Shown here in pieces: positions 48,114-58,339 of a DNA stretch of 64,000 bases (the stretch's first letter is position 1; each line of letters begins with the position of its first letter). The stretch spans positions 1,550,001 through 1,614,000 of the forward strand of contig NW_025954961.1 of the NCBI RefSeq assembly GCF_022376445.1, given 5' to 3'. A program made the position numbers and the translations under genes. A model generated the notes under the pieces. The model was not told the DNA's origin. It ran no database searches and was given only the letters and a program-made list of their open reading frames with translations. Origin of the DNA: Fomitopsis serialis. Lineage: Eukaryota; Basidiomycota; Agaricomycetes; Polyporales; Fomitopsidaceae.

Positions 48114-49142
48114 ATGTCAATCACCACAGAAGGTTTTGCGCCCCTCGACGTACTTGGCGCAGGCAAGCCCTGTCAGACGTACTACAAAGTATTGGGCCAA
48201 CTCACCTCGGACAAGGCCCCTATCATCGTGCTGAACGGCGGGCCTGGCTCGTCGCATGGGTACTTGCTCTCCCTCGCCGACCTCGCTTTGCCGTTACATG
48301 GCGGCGCCCCCGTCGTGTTCTACGACCAAGTCGGAGGTGGCCGTTCGACGCACCTGCCCGAAAAGAACGGTGACACCGCATTCTGGACCGTGCAGCTGTT
48401 CGTGGACGAGTTCCATAATCTGCTGAAGCACCTCGGTGTGGAGACCTACGATATTGTGGGGCATTCTTGGGGTGCAATGCTGGGCATGGAGATCGCGGTC
48501 AGGCAGCCGAAAGGACTGAGGAAGCTGGTGCTGTCATCGGGGCCGACAGCTATCTCACTCTGGGCGGAAAACACCCGAAAGTTATTGAAAACCCTTCCAC
48601 AGGATGTGCAGGTAAGCCTCGATTTAGAGCAATGTAGTTCTTGGTTCGATAGTACCCCTATCTCAGGACACGATCGTCAAGCACGAAAGCGATGGCACCT
48701 TCGATTCTCCCGAGTATCAAGCGGCGATTGGACATTACAACAAGCAGTTCACTCTGAGACTCGATCCCTGGCCTGAAGAGGTGCAGAAGTGTTTCGCTGA
48801 GATGGACGAAGATCCTAGCGTATACCTCACCATGTAGGTGTCTTTGGTGTTCAACTGCGATACCGTTCCTGATGGGGTTCCTGTAGGCAGGGGCCTTCGG
48901 AGTTCACTATCACGGGCTCGATCAAGACTTGGGACATCCGTCCAGAGCTACACAAAATCTCCGTGCCTGTCCTGCTGACGAACGGTGCATTTGATGGCGC
49001 CTCGGATGCCGCCATTGCGCCCGTCTTTCAGGCAGTAGCAAAGGCTAAATGGGTTACGTTTGCGCGGAGCTCGCACATGGCGCACTGGGAGGAACGGGAG
49101 AAGTACATGCAGCTTGTCGGCGACTTCTTGCAGGCGCTGTAA
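48114..49142 (+). CDS. Proline iminopeptidase-like alpha/beta hydrolase
   Basis: Serine peptidase of family S33 or a close relative; likely removes N-terminal proline or hydrolyses small amides or esters. The start at 48114 gives MSITTEGFAPLDVLGAGK. The oxyanion loop is NGGPGSSHGYLL, the nucleophile elbow GHSWGAMLG (Ser at about residue 120), the acid in LLTNGAFDGASDAA and the histidine in RSSHMAHWEEREKYM. Three exons; the second begins DTIVKHESDGTFDSPEYQAA and the third PSEFTITGSIKTWDIRPEL. About 300 residues, as usual. No frame break and no signal peptide seen. Substrate cannot be read from the sequence. Confidence 0.9.
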
Positions 49143-49605
49143 TCGGTAGGAAGGGAGTGCCGTATTTTGCAACTTCTGAATAGAACCTGCGTTGGATGAC
49201 TGATTGTCAAGCGCAAGGTGCACGGCGTCATGCGCGAGGTGAGCTGAGCTGACTTGATCGAGTATAGCCTGCACAGCGTGCGGCGAAACGGCGGTGCCCT
49301 ATCCGACGAGCTGGCATCATCTGCGATGCACTCCTGGGTGATCGTGCATGCCTACGGCATAATGCCGCGCAGCCGGCTAAAGACTGAGTAGCTCCAAGAC
49401 TGAGCAGCCTGGGCCTCGCAAACAGCTTCTGCGGCACATGATACCCAACGTAGTCGAGTCCTCTTTCACAAGCTCCCAACTTCTTCCCTACAGTCTCTAC
49501 GAGAAAGGCGAGAGCTGGTGTAAGCACTCAGATGGTACAAGCGGCTTTCCCATGCTGAAATAGTGAGATAGCGTCTTGTACGTTACGTCTGTCAAAGGTG
49601 GAATC
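49143..49605. other. Intergenic, start of the duplicated segment
   Basis: No gene seen before 49606. From about 49389 on the sequence is the left part of the direct repeat described below. Confidence 0.45.
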
Positions 49606-50450
49606 TCACCTTTCGCCTCCTCCAGAAATCTCTACGCCTGGCTCCAGGTTGTTATCGAACAATGCCAAGTACACAGTATCTCCTGGCACGCCCTCAGCGT
49701 AGGCATACAGCGGTGTCCCGCAGTCACCGCAAAAGATACGCTGCACTGGTTTCCCCGACATGCTTCGCCCTTCTGCACCTCGGTACGTCTTCGGTTGTCC
49801 CTTAACAATCTGCAGTTTCTCCATGAGCACTGGCGCCAGTAACCGTACACTGTTGCATCGAAGCTCGTGGAGTTAGAATGCTACCAGGCGAAGAGGTATA
49901 GAGGTACGCACGGCTTCCGGCAGCCTTCTGGCAGTCTGTACAATGACATATGGCCGCCTTTGCGTTCTCGCCGAACCCATCTACTACACGAAGCGTGATG
50001 AACCACAAGCGCAGCTACCTGAGTATACATCTCAGGATATCTCTCCATGCTTCTCTAGGGATGCATATGTGTGTTCTCACCTTCGACGTCTGGCATAACT
50101 TTTGACGGTAGGGCAACGAGTGATAGCAGAGTACAAGAGCGACAGCCACCAGGTACGTGAAATCAACGCAAGTCTGTCATATAAAGCTTCCTTGTGCGCC
50201 ACTGTTTGGTTGCTCCTAGCTCCTACAGTGTCTGACGGCCATATCGGACGCCGCCCGGATAGTTTAGTAAAGAACCAGCCCAAGATCAATCACTGAGACC
50301 ACAGAAGACCCAATGGTGGTCCGTGTTCGCCGAGCCTATGGTACGAGATTAATTCCAGCGGTCCCAGGCTGAGCAGAGAGGGTTTACAGAGACGCCGCAG
50401 TGTATGCGCATATGTATCGACTCCGAGGATCATCGTACAGATCAGACTAC
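49389..50450 (+). repeat. Direct repeat, copy 1 (GFA locus)
   Basis: Roughly 1.05 kb that recurs about 1.77 kb downstream in the same orientation. Shared landmarks include AGCCTGGGCCTCGCAAAC, GTGTAAGCACTCAGATGGTA, the GFA gene, ACTGAGAC-A-AGAC-CAATGG and TTTACAGAGACGC at the right end. The copies differ at many bases and by small indels, so the duplication is not recent. Confidence 0.8.
49606..50096 (-). pseudogene. GFA/CENP-V family protein, broken copy 1
   Basis: Homologue of the intact gene at 51357-51897 in the neighbouring repeat; family of small zinc proteins related to glutathione-dependent formaldehyde-activating enzyme. The short first exon (MPDVEG), the second (VVDGFGENAKAAICHCTDCQ) and the third (MEKLQIVKGQPKTYRGAEGR, IFCGDCGTPLYAYAEG) are all recognisable. 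Compared with copy 2 one base is lost after the TGTGGT codons (about 49999-50003), which leads to a stop at TAG, and one G is lost at the start of exon 3 (TACTGGCGCC instead of TACTGGGCGCC). The carboxy end differs (ISGGGER). Its TATA-like element is also weaker. Because single-base losses are common in this assembly, a functional gene with sequencing errors remains possible. Confidence 0.65.
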
Positions 50451-51156
50451 AGTGTACAGCGTGTCACTTGACGTGGTCACGGGGTCGGATCGCTGCCTAT
50501 GCACAACGCGACATGGCGGTGTGGTAATGTATACTATGTGTTGGACCAAGGAGAGCGGCCGGACAGTGAGCGGGTTCCCCGTCATGTGGCGGACTTCGTT
50601 TTCTGTTCCACGACATGTCGTCGCCGACCTCATGCAGGGAAGCCCATCAGGCGCAGCTGAGCGCTGATGCCAGAACACTTCGACTCGGATTCCGTCGATT
50701 CGATTTGGACTTTCCCGTACGTACATAGCTCCCTTGAGGATCGTGTCGCCGTCCATGGACTCGGAGATGTGTAAGTACCACGCCTCGCGAGCCCGGGAAG
50801 CATGCTCCTACTTGACGAGGCCACAGATGGCGGCGTGTCTGCCCCGACAATGATGTCGAAAGCCCGGGCAGGGTCCAGTGGTCAAACATGCTAGGCGAGT
50901 GATACTTACTGATAGACCATCTTTCGCAGATCATGGAAGGGGGCACGACGCCGACTCCCAGCCTAGGAAGGTTGCTGCCAGTGAGTGGCCTTTTGGGTCA
51001 GCACACAGTACATCCGAGTAATAGGTTTTCGCAAACTCCTATTTGGTAGCATACAGTACAGTTGGACATGCACACGAGCGCACATACTACCGTGGCGGAG
51101 AATGGACTTCTGCTAGTATCACAAGAAATATAATTACACATTGACCTTCACCAGTG
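50451..51156. other. Spacer between the two repeats
   Basis: No gene seen. About 0.7 kb of unique sequence. Confidence 0.45.
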
Positions 51157-51356
51157 AGTAGCGAGTCCCAGACTGAGCCCAGCCTGGGCCTCGCAAACGG
51201 CTTCTGCGGATACATTGACACCTAATATAGCTTGCAGTCCTCTTCCAAAAGCTCCTAAATCACAACCCCCTACACACTCTATGCGTACGAGAAAGGCGAG
51301 CGCTGGTGTAAGCACTCAGATGGTACGAGCGGCTTCTCCCATGCTGGAAAGAGCGA

Positions 51357-51897
51357 TCAAGCGTCTTGTACGGTATGTCTGTCAAATGGTGGAATCTCAC
51401 CTTTCGCACTCCTCCAGAATATTTCTACGCCTAGCTCCAGGTTGTTATCGAACAACGCCAACAGCACACAGAATTTCCCTGACACGCTGCCCTCGGGGTA
51501 GGCATACAATGGCGTCCCACAGTCACCGCAAAAAATGCGCTGCACTGGTTTCCCCGACATACTTCGCCCTTCTGGACTTCGGTACGTCTTCGGTTGTCCC
51601 TTCACAATTTTCAGTTTCTCTATGAGCACCGGCGCCCAGTAGCTGCACACTGTCATCGTGGCTCGTGATATTATACTGGTGAAGAGGCGGAGAGGTACGC
51701 ACGGCTTCCGGCAGCCTTCTGGCAGTCTGTACAATGGCATATGACAGCCTTTGCATTCTCGCCGAACCCATCTACTACACGAAGCGTGATGGCACCACAC
51801 GCGCAGCTACCTGGATATATATCAGCGTAGGCTCTCCAAGCTTCTGCAGAGATGTATGCGTGTACTCTCACCTTCGACGTCTGACATAGCTTCAACG
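51357..51897 (-). CDS. GFA/CENP-V family zinc protein
   Basis: Small zinc-binding protein of the glutathione-dependent formaldehyde-activating enzyme family; most fungal members have no proven substrate. Three exons (51897-51882, 51810-51703, 51649-51357) join in frame to 138 residues. The first exon is only MSDVE plus one base. Zinc cysteines sit in GSCACGAITLRVVDGFG, CHCTDCQKAAGS and FCGDCGTPLYAYPEG, the three Cys clusters of the family. The conserved PVLIEKLKIVKGQPKTYRSP precedes the last cluster, and it ends IPPFDRHTVQDA. The donor of intron 2 splits the codon after AGS. A TATA box lies 78 bases upstream. It is the intact member of a duplicated pair. Confidence 0.85.
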
Positions 51898-51974
51898 ATA
51901 GGGCAACGAACGGTAGCAAATACAAGAGCTATGACAGCTACAAGGTACGTTACCTGAAGTCAGCGCAGGTCTGC

Positions 51975-51982
51975 TATATATA
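51975..51982 (-). promoter_or_regulatory. TATA box of the intact GFA gene
   Basis: TATATATA, 78 bases before the ATG at 51897. In repeat copy 1 the matching site (about 50177-50185) has changed to a poorer TTTATATGA on the coding strand. Confidence 0.55.
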
Positions 51983-52505
51983 CAGCCTCCATGTGCCAGT
52001 GCACTGTTATTTGGTTGTTAATACAGTGCCTGACAGCTATAAACAACACTGCAATCCTGAGGTCATTTTGCACAGTGTGACGTCGTCTGGAAAGCGATAG
52101 CTCAGGGTCAGTGACAGCGGCACTGGCAACCCGAATAGATTGGTACCTGAGTAATGAGTCAAGAACTACACAGCCCAAAATCGATCACTGAGACGACAAA
52201 AGACTCAATGGTGGTTCGTGTCCGCCGGCGCCGATGATACGCGGTTAGTTCCAGCTGAACAGATTGAGTTTACAGAGACGCAGTGCATAGGCATATATCA
52301 GACTCGACCATGGTACAGATACAGGCTAGCAGCTGTCAATGACAATGCGAGACGCGTTCCATCCCGAACGAAGCCGACGTCATCATCACACTATCAAGAC
52401 GCTGAACGTAAGTAGCATCCATCAGACAACCTGATACGTACACTCGCAGTTGTAGATGAAGCTCACCTGTGGAGATACATTGCGGAGAGATGATGACGAG
52501 AGCGT

Positions 52506-52680
52506 TTACTTGCTCTTCGGGGGCTCGGCGCAGCCGCATGCGGGGTAGGTGCAGGAGCCGCCGTTGGCCTGAACGTTTGCGCAAGTAGCCTTGTCCTAAT
52601 TTCCCAAGACCCGTCAGTCCTCGCTCTGCGTCGTACAACAACAGCTGCCATATCAGGTACTCACAGACATTGTGTACTTG
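52506..52680 (-). CDS. 31-residue cysteine-containing peptide
   Basis: A tiny two-exon gene: ATG TCT at 52680-52675, a 79-nt GT...AG intron, then 52595-52506. The product is 31 residues: it starts MSDKATCANVQANGG, continues SCTYPACGCAE and ends PPKSK, with cysteines at 7, 17, 22 and 24 including a C-x-C pair. No signal peptide, so it is probably cytosolic. The C-x-C, lack of aromatic residues except one Tyr, small size and strong promoter suggest a metallothionein-like metal-binding role, but four cysteines are few and this is inference. A TATA box 61 bases upstream and a C/T-rich start region point to high expression. Confidence 0.6.
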
Positions 52681-52740
52681 ATTTGCAGTGATTGCGATGT
52701 CGGTGTAGCGACTGAGGAGAGAGATGGCGCGACGACCGTC

Positions 52741-52748
52741 CTTATATA
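52741..52748 (-). promoter_or_regulatory. TATA box of the 31-residue peptide gene
   Basis: TATATAAG on the minus strand, followed by CCATCTCTCTCCTC before the ATG at 52680: a textbook fungal core promoter. Confidence 0.65.
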
Positions 52749-53178
52749 CGCCCAGGACTACCGACCGCCCTCAGAACTTGTATCATATCGCTAGACATGC
52801 AGCATCCCGTAAAGTAGGAGAATAGATGGGCGATCGCCAATAGCCGCATGAGAGTTCGTCAAGCATCCAAATGCGCAGCCGGTAGTAGGCCCCACCATAT
52901 GCAGCACGGGAGGAGAGCGGGCATACTGCGGCTTCTGGAGGGTAACATGCGTGCGTTGATTCGCTCGTCTTGTACGTACAGATCCAAGCTTCTCCATCCA
53001 CTGTGACCTTGAGGCGTCGACGATCTCTTATACCTGCCATCACGCATCACCTCCACCAGAATAGAATGATTGCCAACCACGCACTGAACACCGTATACGG
53101 GTCTTCAGGTCCCCCGCGCATGCCCATCACATGGCCGGACCAACCCAACTCTCCGAACGCGTTCATGCAAACTCGTCA
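52749..53178. other. Intergenic, peptide gene upstream
   Basis: No further gene seen; upstream control region of the 31-residue gene and 3' flank of the spermidine-synthase-like gene. Confidence 0.4.
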
Positions 53179-55638
53179 TCAATATGTCTCCCAAAAGATA
53201 TCTGGCAATACATTGCGCATGATTCGCCAATGGCCCAATGCGTCCTTCTCTTGCCATTTGCTTATCGTCCCTGCAATCTTCGCATCCATCAGGAGGTACT
53301 CCTCGCGCTTCTTCTCGTCAAGCGTGGCAATGGCGTCGCGCACATGTTGCAGGTCGACCTCCCGCCTAGATAGAGTGGAGAGGACGTTCGCGCGCTGCGG
53401 GGAGCCGAGGAAGTCGGCTGAGGTTGGGGCGCGGAAAGTTAGCGGGGTGTTAGGGGATTTGGAGCAGACCAAAAGCTAAATGGGGTGCACATTCAGTGTT
53501 CAGACGCGGAGGAAGAGATCGAGGAATGAGACATACCCAGTTGTGATATGGCTGAGGCTGTTCATAGGGATCCATCTCGTCGCAGAACGCACGGCAGTGT
53601 CCAAACATGGACTCAAGTGTGACAACGATCGCGCGAGACGACGGTGACTCGAGCTCGCCCGCAAAGTTCTGTTCCAGCAATCTCAGCATCACAGGCACCA
53701 TGACGATGTCCATGTTCCACGTACCACCCCGATTACCCCGTCACGCTTCATCACCTTCCTCGTGCTGTTCCAGAACTCCCTCGTGAACAGCAACGCGGGC
53801 AAGCTCCCGCCAGAGAAGACGTCGTGGATCACGTAGTCATACAACTCCGTGTGTTCTCCCTGTCTTGTATCACCTGTGTCGGTCTCTTTCTCGACGTCGT
53901 GTGCTCGTTCCCGTAGCCATCTCCTCGCATCTTTCAGGACGAGCTTGCCGGGCTCGGGTTCAGGCAGGGCGAAGTATCTCCGTGCGCTTTCGTATACCGC
54001 TTCGTCAACCTCGACCAACGTCGTCGAGACGTTATGGCGCATCATAGCGGACGCCGACGTTCCCACACCCAAGCCACTGCGGTTGTGCAAAATGTCAGCC
54101 CGTGCCGTGAGACGCCCTCATGGAATGGCGCACATCACTAGCGCATTTTCCCGCTCGTTCACATCTCGTCCCGGCCGTTTGACGAGTCGGACCGCCTCCT
54201 GCAGGACGAATGCATTGTATACCGAGTCTCCCAACATCTCTCCCGTCTCGCGGTCTATGGCCAAGGGTCCTCTCTTGATCACATCCTCACCCATCCAGCT
54301 CCCTCCGAGCAACGAGTGCCCCGCACGAAGGTATCTCATCGGCGGGACACTACCTGCCATGCCTGATGGGCTGGAGGCTAAGGCTTCGCCGACCACGACA
54401 ACACCTGAAAATTGCGAGCGCACGGACGAGAGTATCCGTAGGGGGTAGGTGGGGTGCGCGTATGGCGTGGCGTCCGGCTTGCCAACTAGTGTGGGTGGCT
54501 GGAGCATGCTTCCGGTGAGGAACGGGAGGAGTGGGAGCAAGAGTAGCCGCGAAAGGTTCTGGGGAGTCGTTTTCTTTGGCATGGGTGGGGGAGGGGGCGG
54601 GTTACTTGGCACTGCCGGTGACGACTTCGTAGCAGCACCCTTCTTTTTGTGCTGAGATTTGCCTTTGGGCGGTGACGGCGGCACTGGTTGTGATGCGTAT
54701 GCTGGCGCTGCGTCGGAGGAGTCCGAGGCAAATGTAGGTAATAAAGGATAGACCGCCCATGCCACAAGTATAGCCGTGCCAAGTTGCAGCATCTACACTC
54801 AGTCAAATTACGAAGCATTTTTTTCTCGCCGTACTCACGATAGTTTCGTTTGATAGGTTTTTGATATAAGGCAGCATTGGCCATATCTCTTGAAGGCTCA
54901 TGACAGCCGTCTGTATGACGGGGAGGGTGATCGTCTGCTGAGGTACAGCGCTTTCTTCGGCATCAGGATTGTGCTATGTTCCGATGTGAGCATAGGCTCT
55001 CGAAGGCAGACACGAGTGAAGATTGTGATGGCATAGATTATGTACGTATTCGGGCTCTTGTCTCTTGCAGTCAGGAACAACAGTTCGATCGTTCAATCAA
55101 GAAACCACCTCTTACAGACAGACAAATATCCAGACGGAACACTTTTGTGTGCGGCAATAAGTGACTGGGCCGAAACGACCGAACACCACCATAGAATCTT
55201 AATCAGAGGAAAAAGACTCACTTGTAAGATGCGCACAGTGCAGACACCAAGCGCCATCACTGGTGTAATGACTGCTAGGTGAGTAAGGATTACACCCCAA
55301 ACCGCTTCATGCAACCGTCCGGTGTATACAGCGCCCCAGTACGATGTGTTGGGCATTGCACAAAGCAGGATCCCTAGCGTAAGCACCGCAGACTGCAGAG
55401 GCATGAGTGGCACAACGGTGCCAATGATACATGCTATCCAAGCAATCTTGCTCAGATGCTGCTCAACGGGAGCGGTGCCATACAGGGGCACGAGAGAACG
55501 ACGGTAAGCAAAGACGGCGAGCGAGAGGCCAAGGACTACGACGACGGAGATAGCCTTGCCGATGACGTTGGCGAGCAATGCATTCTTCGCCTGGGGCTGT
55601 GTTCGAGGCTGAGGCTGAGGCCGCTGGGAAGACGGCAT
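53179..55638 (-). CDS. Membrane protein with spermidine synthase-like domain
   Basis: Polytopic membrane protein carrying a C-terminal SAM-dependent aminopropyltransferase-like fold. Start MPSSQRPQPQPRTQPQ; hydrophobic helices follow (AISVVVVLGLSLAVFAYRRS, IAWIACIIGTVVPLMPL, SAVLTLGILLCAMPN, VILTHLAVITPVMALGVCTV and another at LLLLPLLPFLTGSM). A Pro/Lys-rich loop lies at the 54.6 kb exon. The soluble part has VRSQFSGVVVVGEA, YLRAGHSLLGGSW, the SAM loop GLGVGTSASAMMRHNV, VEVDEAVYESARRYF and YDYVIHDVFSGGSLPALLF. The GGGDGG loop of true spermidine synthases is replaced by GLGVGTSA, so polyamine synthesis is not assured. About seven exons. Divergent from GLC3. Confidence 0.85.
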
Positions 55639-55940
55639 GGTGGTGGTTGCACAAGAGGAGGGACATGACGGGCGCGGGCGACAGCGAGGAGGCGCGCCGG
55701 TGGCTGAGAGATCAGCTGCCGCCGAAGATGTTCCAGGGCGCGTTGCGGTCATGTGACCGAGTGCCTTGCCCCACGGGGTTTGACGTCAAGAGACGCGTCC
55801 CCGATGAATTCTAGAGGGTCGACTCCAGAGTCCGCCAAAGTCCACTGGCACCACTGGCGCCTCCAGTCTCTCTCCATATATGCTCATAACGCGCTGATCG
55901 CTGTCCCCTTCTTCCCCCACCCACCTCGCCGCCCATCCAG
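55639..55940. other. Shared promoter region, spermidine synthase-like gene and GLC3
   Basis: No gene. A TATATG-like element occurs about 65 bases before the GLC3 ATG. Confidence 0.4.
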
Positions 55941-58339
55941 ATGCCCACCGCACAGCTCGACGCGAAGACTGTGCTCGATGTCGACCCGTGGCTCGAGCCC
56001 AATGTTCCTGCGATCATCCACAGGCACGACCTCTTCCGCAAGTGGAAGGACACTATCGAGCAGAGCGAGGGCGGATATGATTCGTTCACGAAGGGCTACC
56101 TCAAGTATGGTCTACTTGTGAACCCCGACGGGAGCGTCACGTACAGGGAGTGGGCACCGAATGTGAAGGAGGCTGTCTTCATCGGCGATTTCAGTGCGTA
56201 TAGCTATAGCCATCGCGTCACGGAAAATGCTGATCCATTTGCACTACCATGCTAGATGACTGGAACAGAGACTCTCACCCGATGACGAGGGACCAGTATG
56301 GCGTTTGGGAGATCACCATTCCTGCAAAGGGGCCGGGGGTCTGCCCCATTCCTCACGACTCCAAAGTCAAGGTTCGCACAAAGAACACTGCACATATGCA
56401 CCGCTATCTTGACATACATGCTTGCAGATATCATGATTACAGGCTCCGGCCAGCGCATTGAACGCCTCCCAGCATGGATCAAGCGCGTCACGCAAGACTT
56501 GTCAGTCTCACCGGTGTATGACGCACGGTTCTGGAATCCATCTGAGACAGACCGATACAAATTCAAGAACGTAAAACCCCCGAAACCTCGTAGCGTGCGG
56601 ATCTATGAGGCGCATGTCGGCATTTCGACGACAGAGTATCGCGTCGGGACATATAAAGAGTTCACCGCAAAATGCTCCCAAGGATCAGGGACCTCGGCTA
56701 CAACACGATTCAGCTCATGGCCGTCCTGGAGCACGCGTATTACGCCTGTGTGTCGCACATCCTCGTTCTTGGCGCATACATCTGACCGCTTCATAGCGTT
56801 TGGGTACCAGGTCACCAGCTTCTTCGCTGCTTCCTCGCGGTATGGCACTCCAGAAGAGCTGAAGGAGCTAATTGACACCGCGCATGGCATGGGCATCACG
56901 GTACTCCTCGACATGGTGCATTCGCACGCGTGCAAGAACGTCCTGGATGGACTAAACCAATTTGACGGTAGTGATCACCAGTACTTCCACGAGGGCGGTA
57001 AGGGCCGACACGAACTGTGGGATAGTCGGCTGTTCAACTATGGTCACCACGAGGTGCTCCGGTTCCTCATGAGCAACCTCCGCTTCTGGATAGAGGAGTA
57101 CCAGTTCGATGGGTTCAGGTTCGATGGTGTCACTAGTATGATGTACGTCCACCATGGTATCGGGACCGGCTTCAGTGGTGGATACCATGAGTACTTTGGC
57201 GAATTTGCCGACCTGGAGGCGATCGTGTACTTGATGCTGGTAGGATTCTAGTTGCACCTAACGAACTCGTACTCACCATGTCCTGAAGGCGAACGATGCG
57301 ATGCACACGCTCTACCCGAACAGTATCACTATCGCCGAAGACGTCTCTGGTATGCCGCTTCTCTGTGCCCCCGTCCCGAAAGGCGGCGTCGGATTCGACT
57401 ACCGGCTGTCGATGGCGATCCCGGACATGTGGATCAAGCTCCTCAAGCACAAGAGCGACGACGAGTGGGAGATGGCCAACATCGTGCACACGCTCACGAA
57501 CCGCCGCTACCGCGAGAATAGCATCGCGTACGCGGAGAGCCACGACCAGGCGCTCGTGGGCGACAAGACGCTAGCGTTTTGGCTGATGGACAAGGAGATG
57601 TATACGAATATGAGCGATATGTCGGAGTATACACCGGTCATTGCGAGGGGAATCGCATTGCACAAGATGATTAGGTGAGCTTGAGAGTATACGATCGAAG
57701 TATCGCTGACATAGGATCAGGCTACTCGTTCACTCGCTCGGTGGCGAGGGATACCTCAACTTCGAGGGCAATGAGTTCGGTCACCCTGAGGTACGTCCAT
57801 GACCTCTCACGCATCCCACAATTCACAATTTTGACAGTGGCTGGACTTCCCGCGCGAGGGTAACGGCAACTCCTTCCACTACGCCCGCCGCCAATGGAAT
57901 ATAGTCGACGACCCCCTCCTGCGCTACAAATACCTCAACGAGTTCGACAAGGCGATGAACCAACCGAGGAGCGGTACGGGTGGCTCGCTGCGGAACCCGC
58001 GTACGTCTCCCTCAAGCACGAGGTGGACAAGGTGGTCGTTTGAGCGCGCGGGGCTCCTGTTCGTGTTCAACTTCCACCCGACGAACAGCTTCACGGACTA
58101 CCGCGTGGTGTGAGGAGCCGGGAAGTATAGCGTGTTCTGAGCAGCGATGAGAAGCGGTTTGGAGGCTTTGCGAATGTGCTACTTGGGGGAGAGTATATCA
58201 CGACTCCGATGGAGTGGAACGGACGCAAGAATTGGCTGCAGGTGTGTTCTCTGCCTTGTGGTGGTTTACTGTGTTGATCGCTTGGGGCCTCGGAGCAGGT
58301 ATATATCCCGTCGCGTACGTGCATCGTGCTTGCGAAGTA
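55941..58339 (+). CDS. GLC3: 1,4-alpha-glucan (glycogen) branching enzyme
   Basis: Forms alpha-1,6 branches in glycogen; cytosolic GH13 enzyme. Start [20 protein letters not shown], an N-terminal CBM48-like part ([20 protein letters not shown]), then the catalytic barrel: [17 protein letters not shown] (region I), [13 protein letters not shown] with the nucleophile Asp, [17 protein letters not shown] with the acid Glu, and [12 protein letters not shown]. The last exon after a short intron reads [13 protein letters not shown] and stops at 58339, as in relatives. The frame is broken near 56430, at the A4 run 56669-56672 (EFTAK into [11 protein letters not shown]), and several times between 57955 and 58140. 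Since splice sites and the true C-terminus are conserved, I treat this as one gene with base-call losses. Confidence 0.92.

Larger units (their letters stand above)
51157..52325 (+). repeat. Direct repeat, copy 2 (GFA locus)
   Basis: Second copy of the segment at 49389-50450, slightly longer because of an extra stretch at about 52030-52160 upstream of the GFA gene. It carries the intact GFA gene and its TATA box. Confidence 0.8.

Noticed and set aside
57955..58140. GLC3 as a pseudogene because of several frame breaks
   Set aside because: The final intron, the conserved C-terminus and the stop codon are all intact, and neighbouring essential genes show the same kind of one-base loss.
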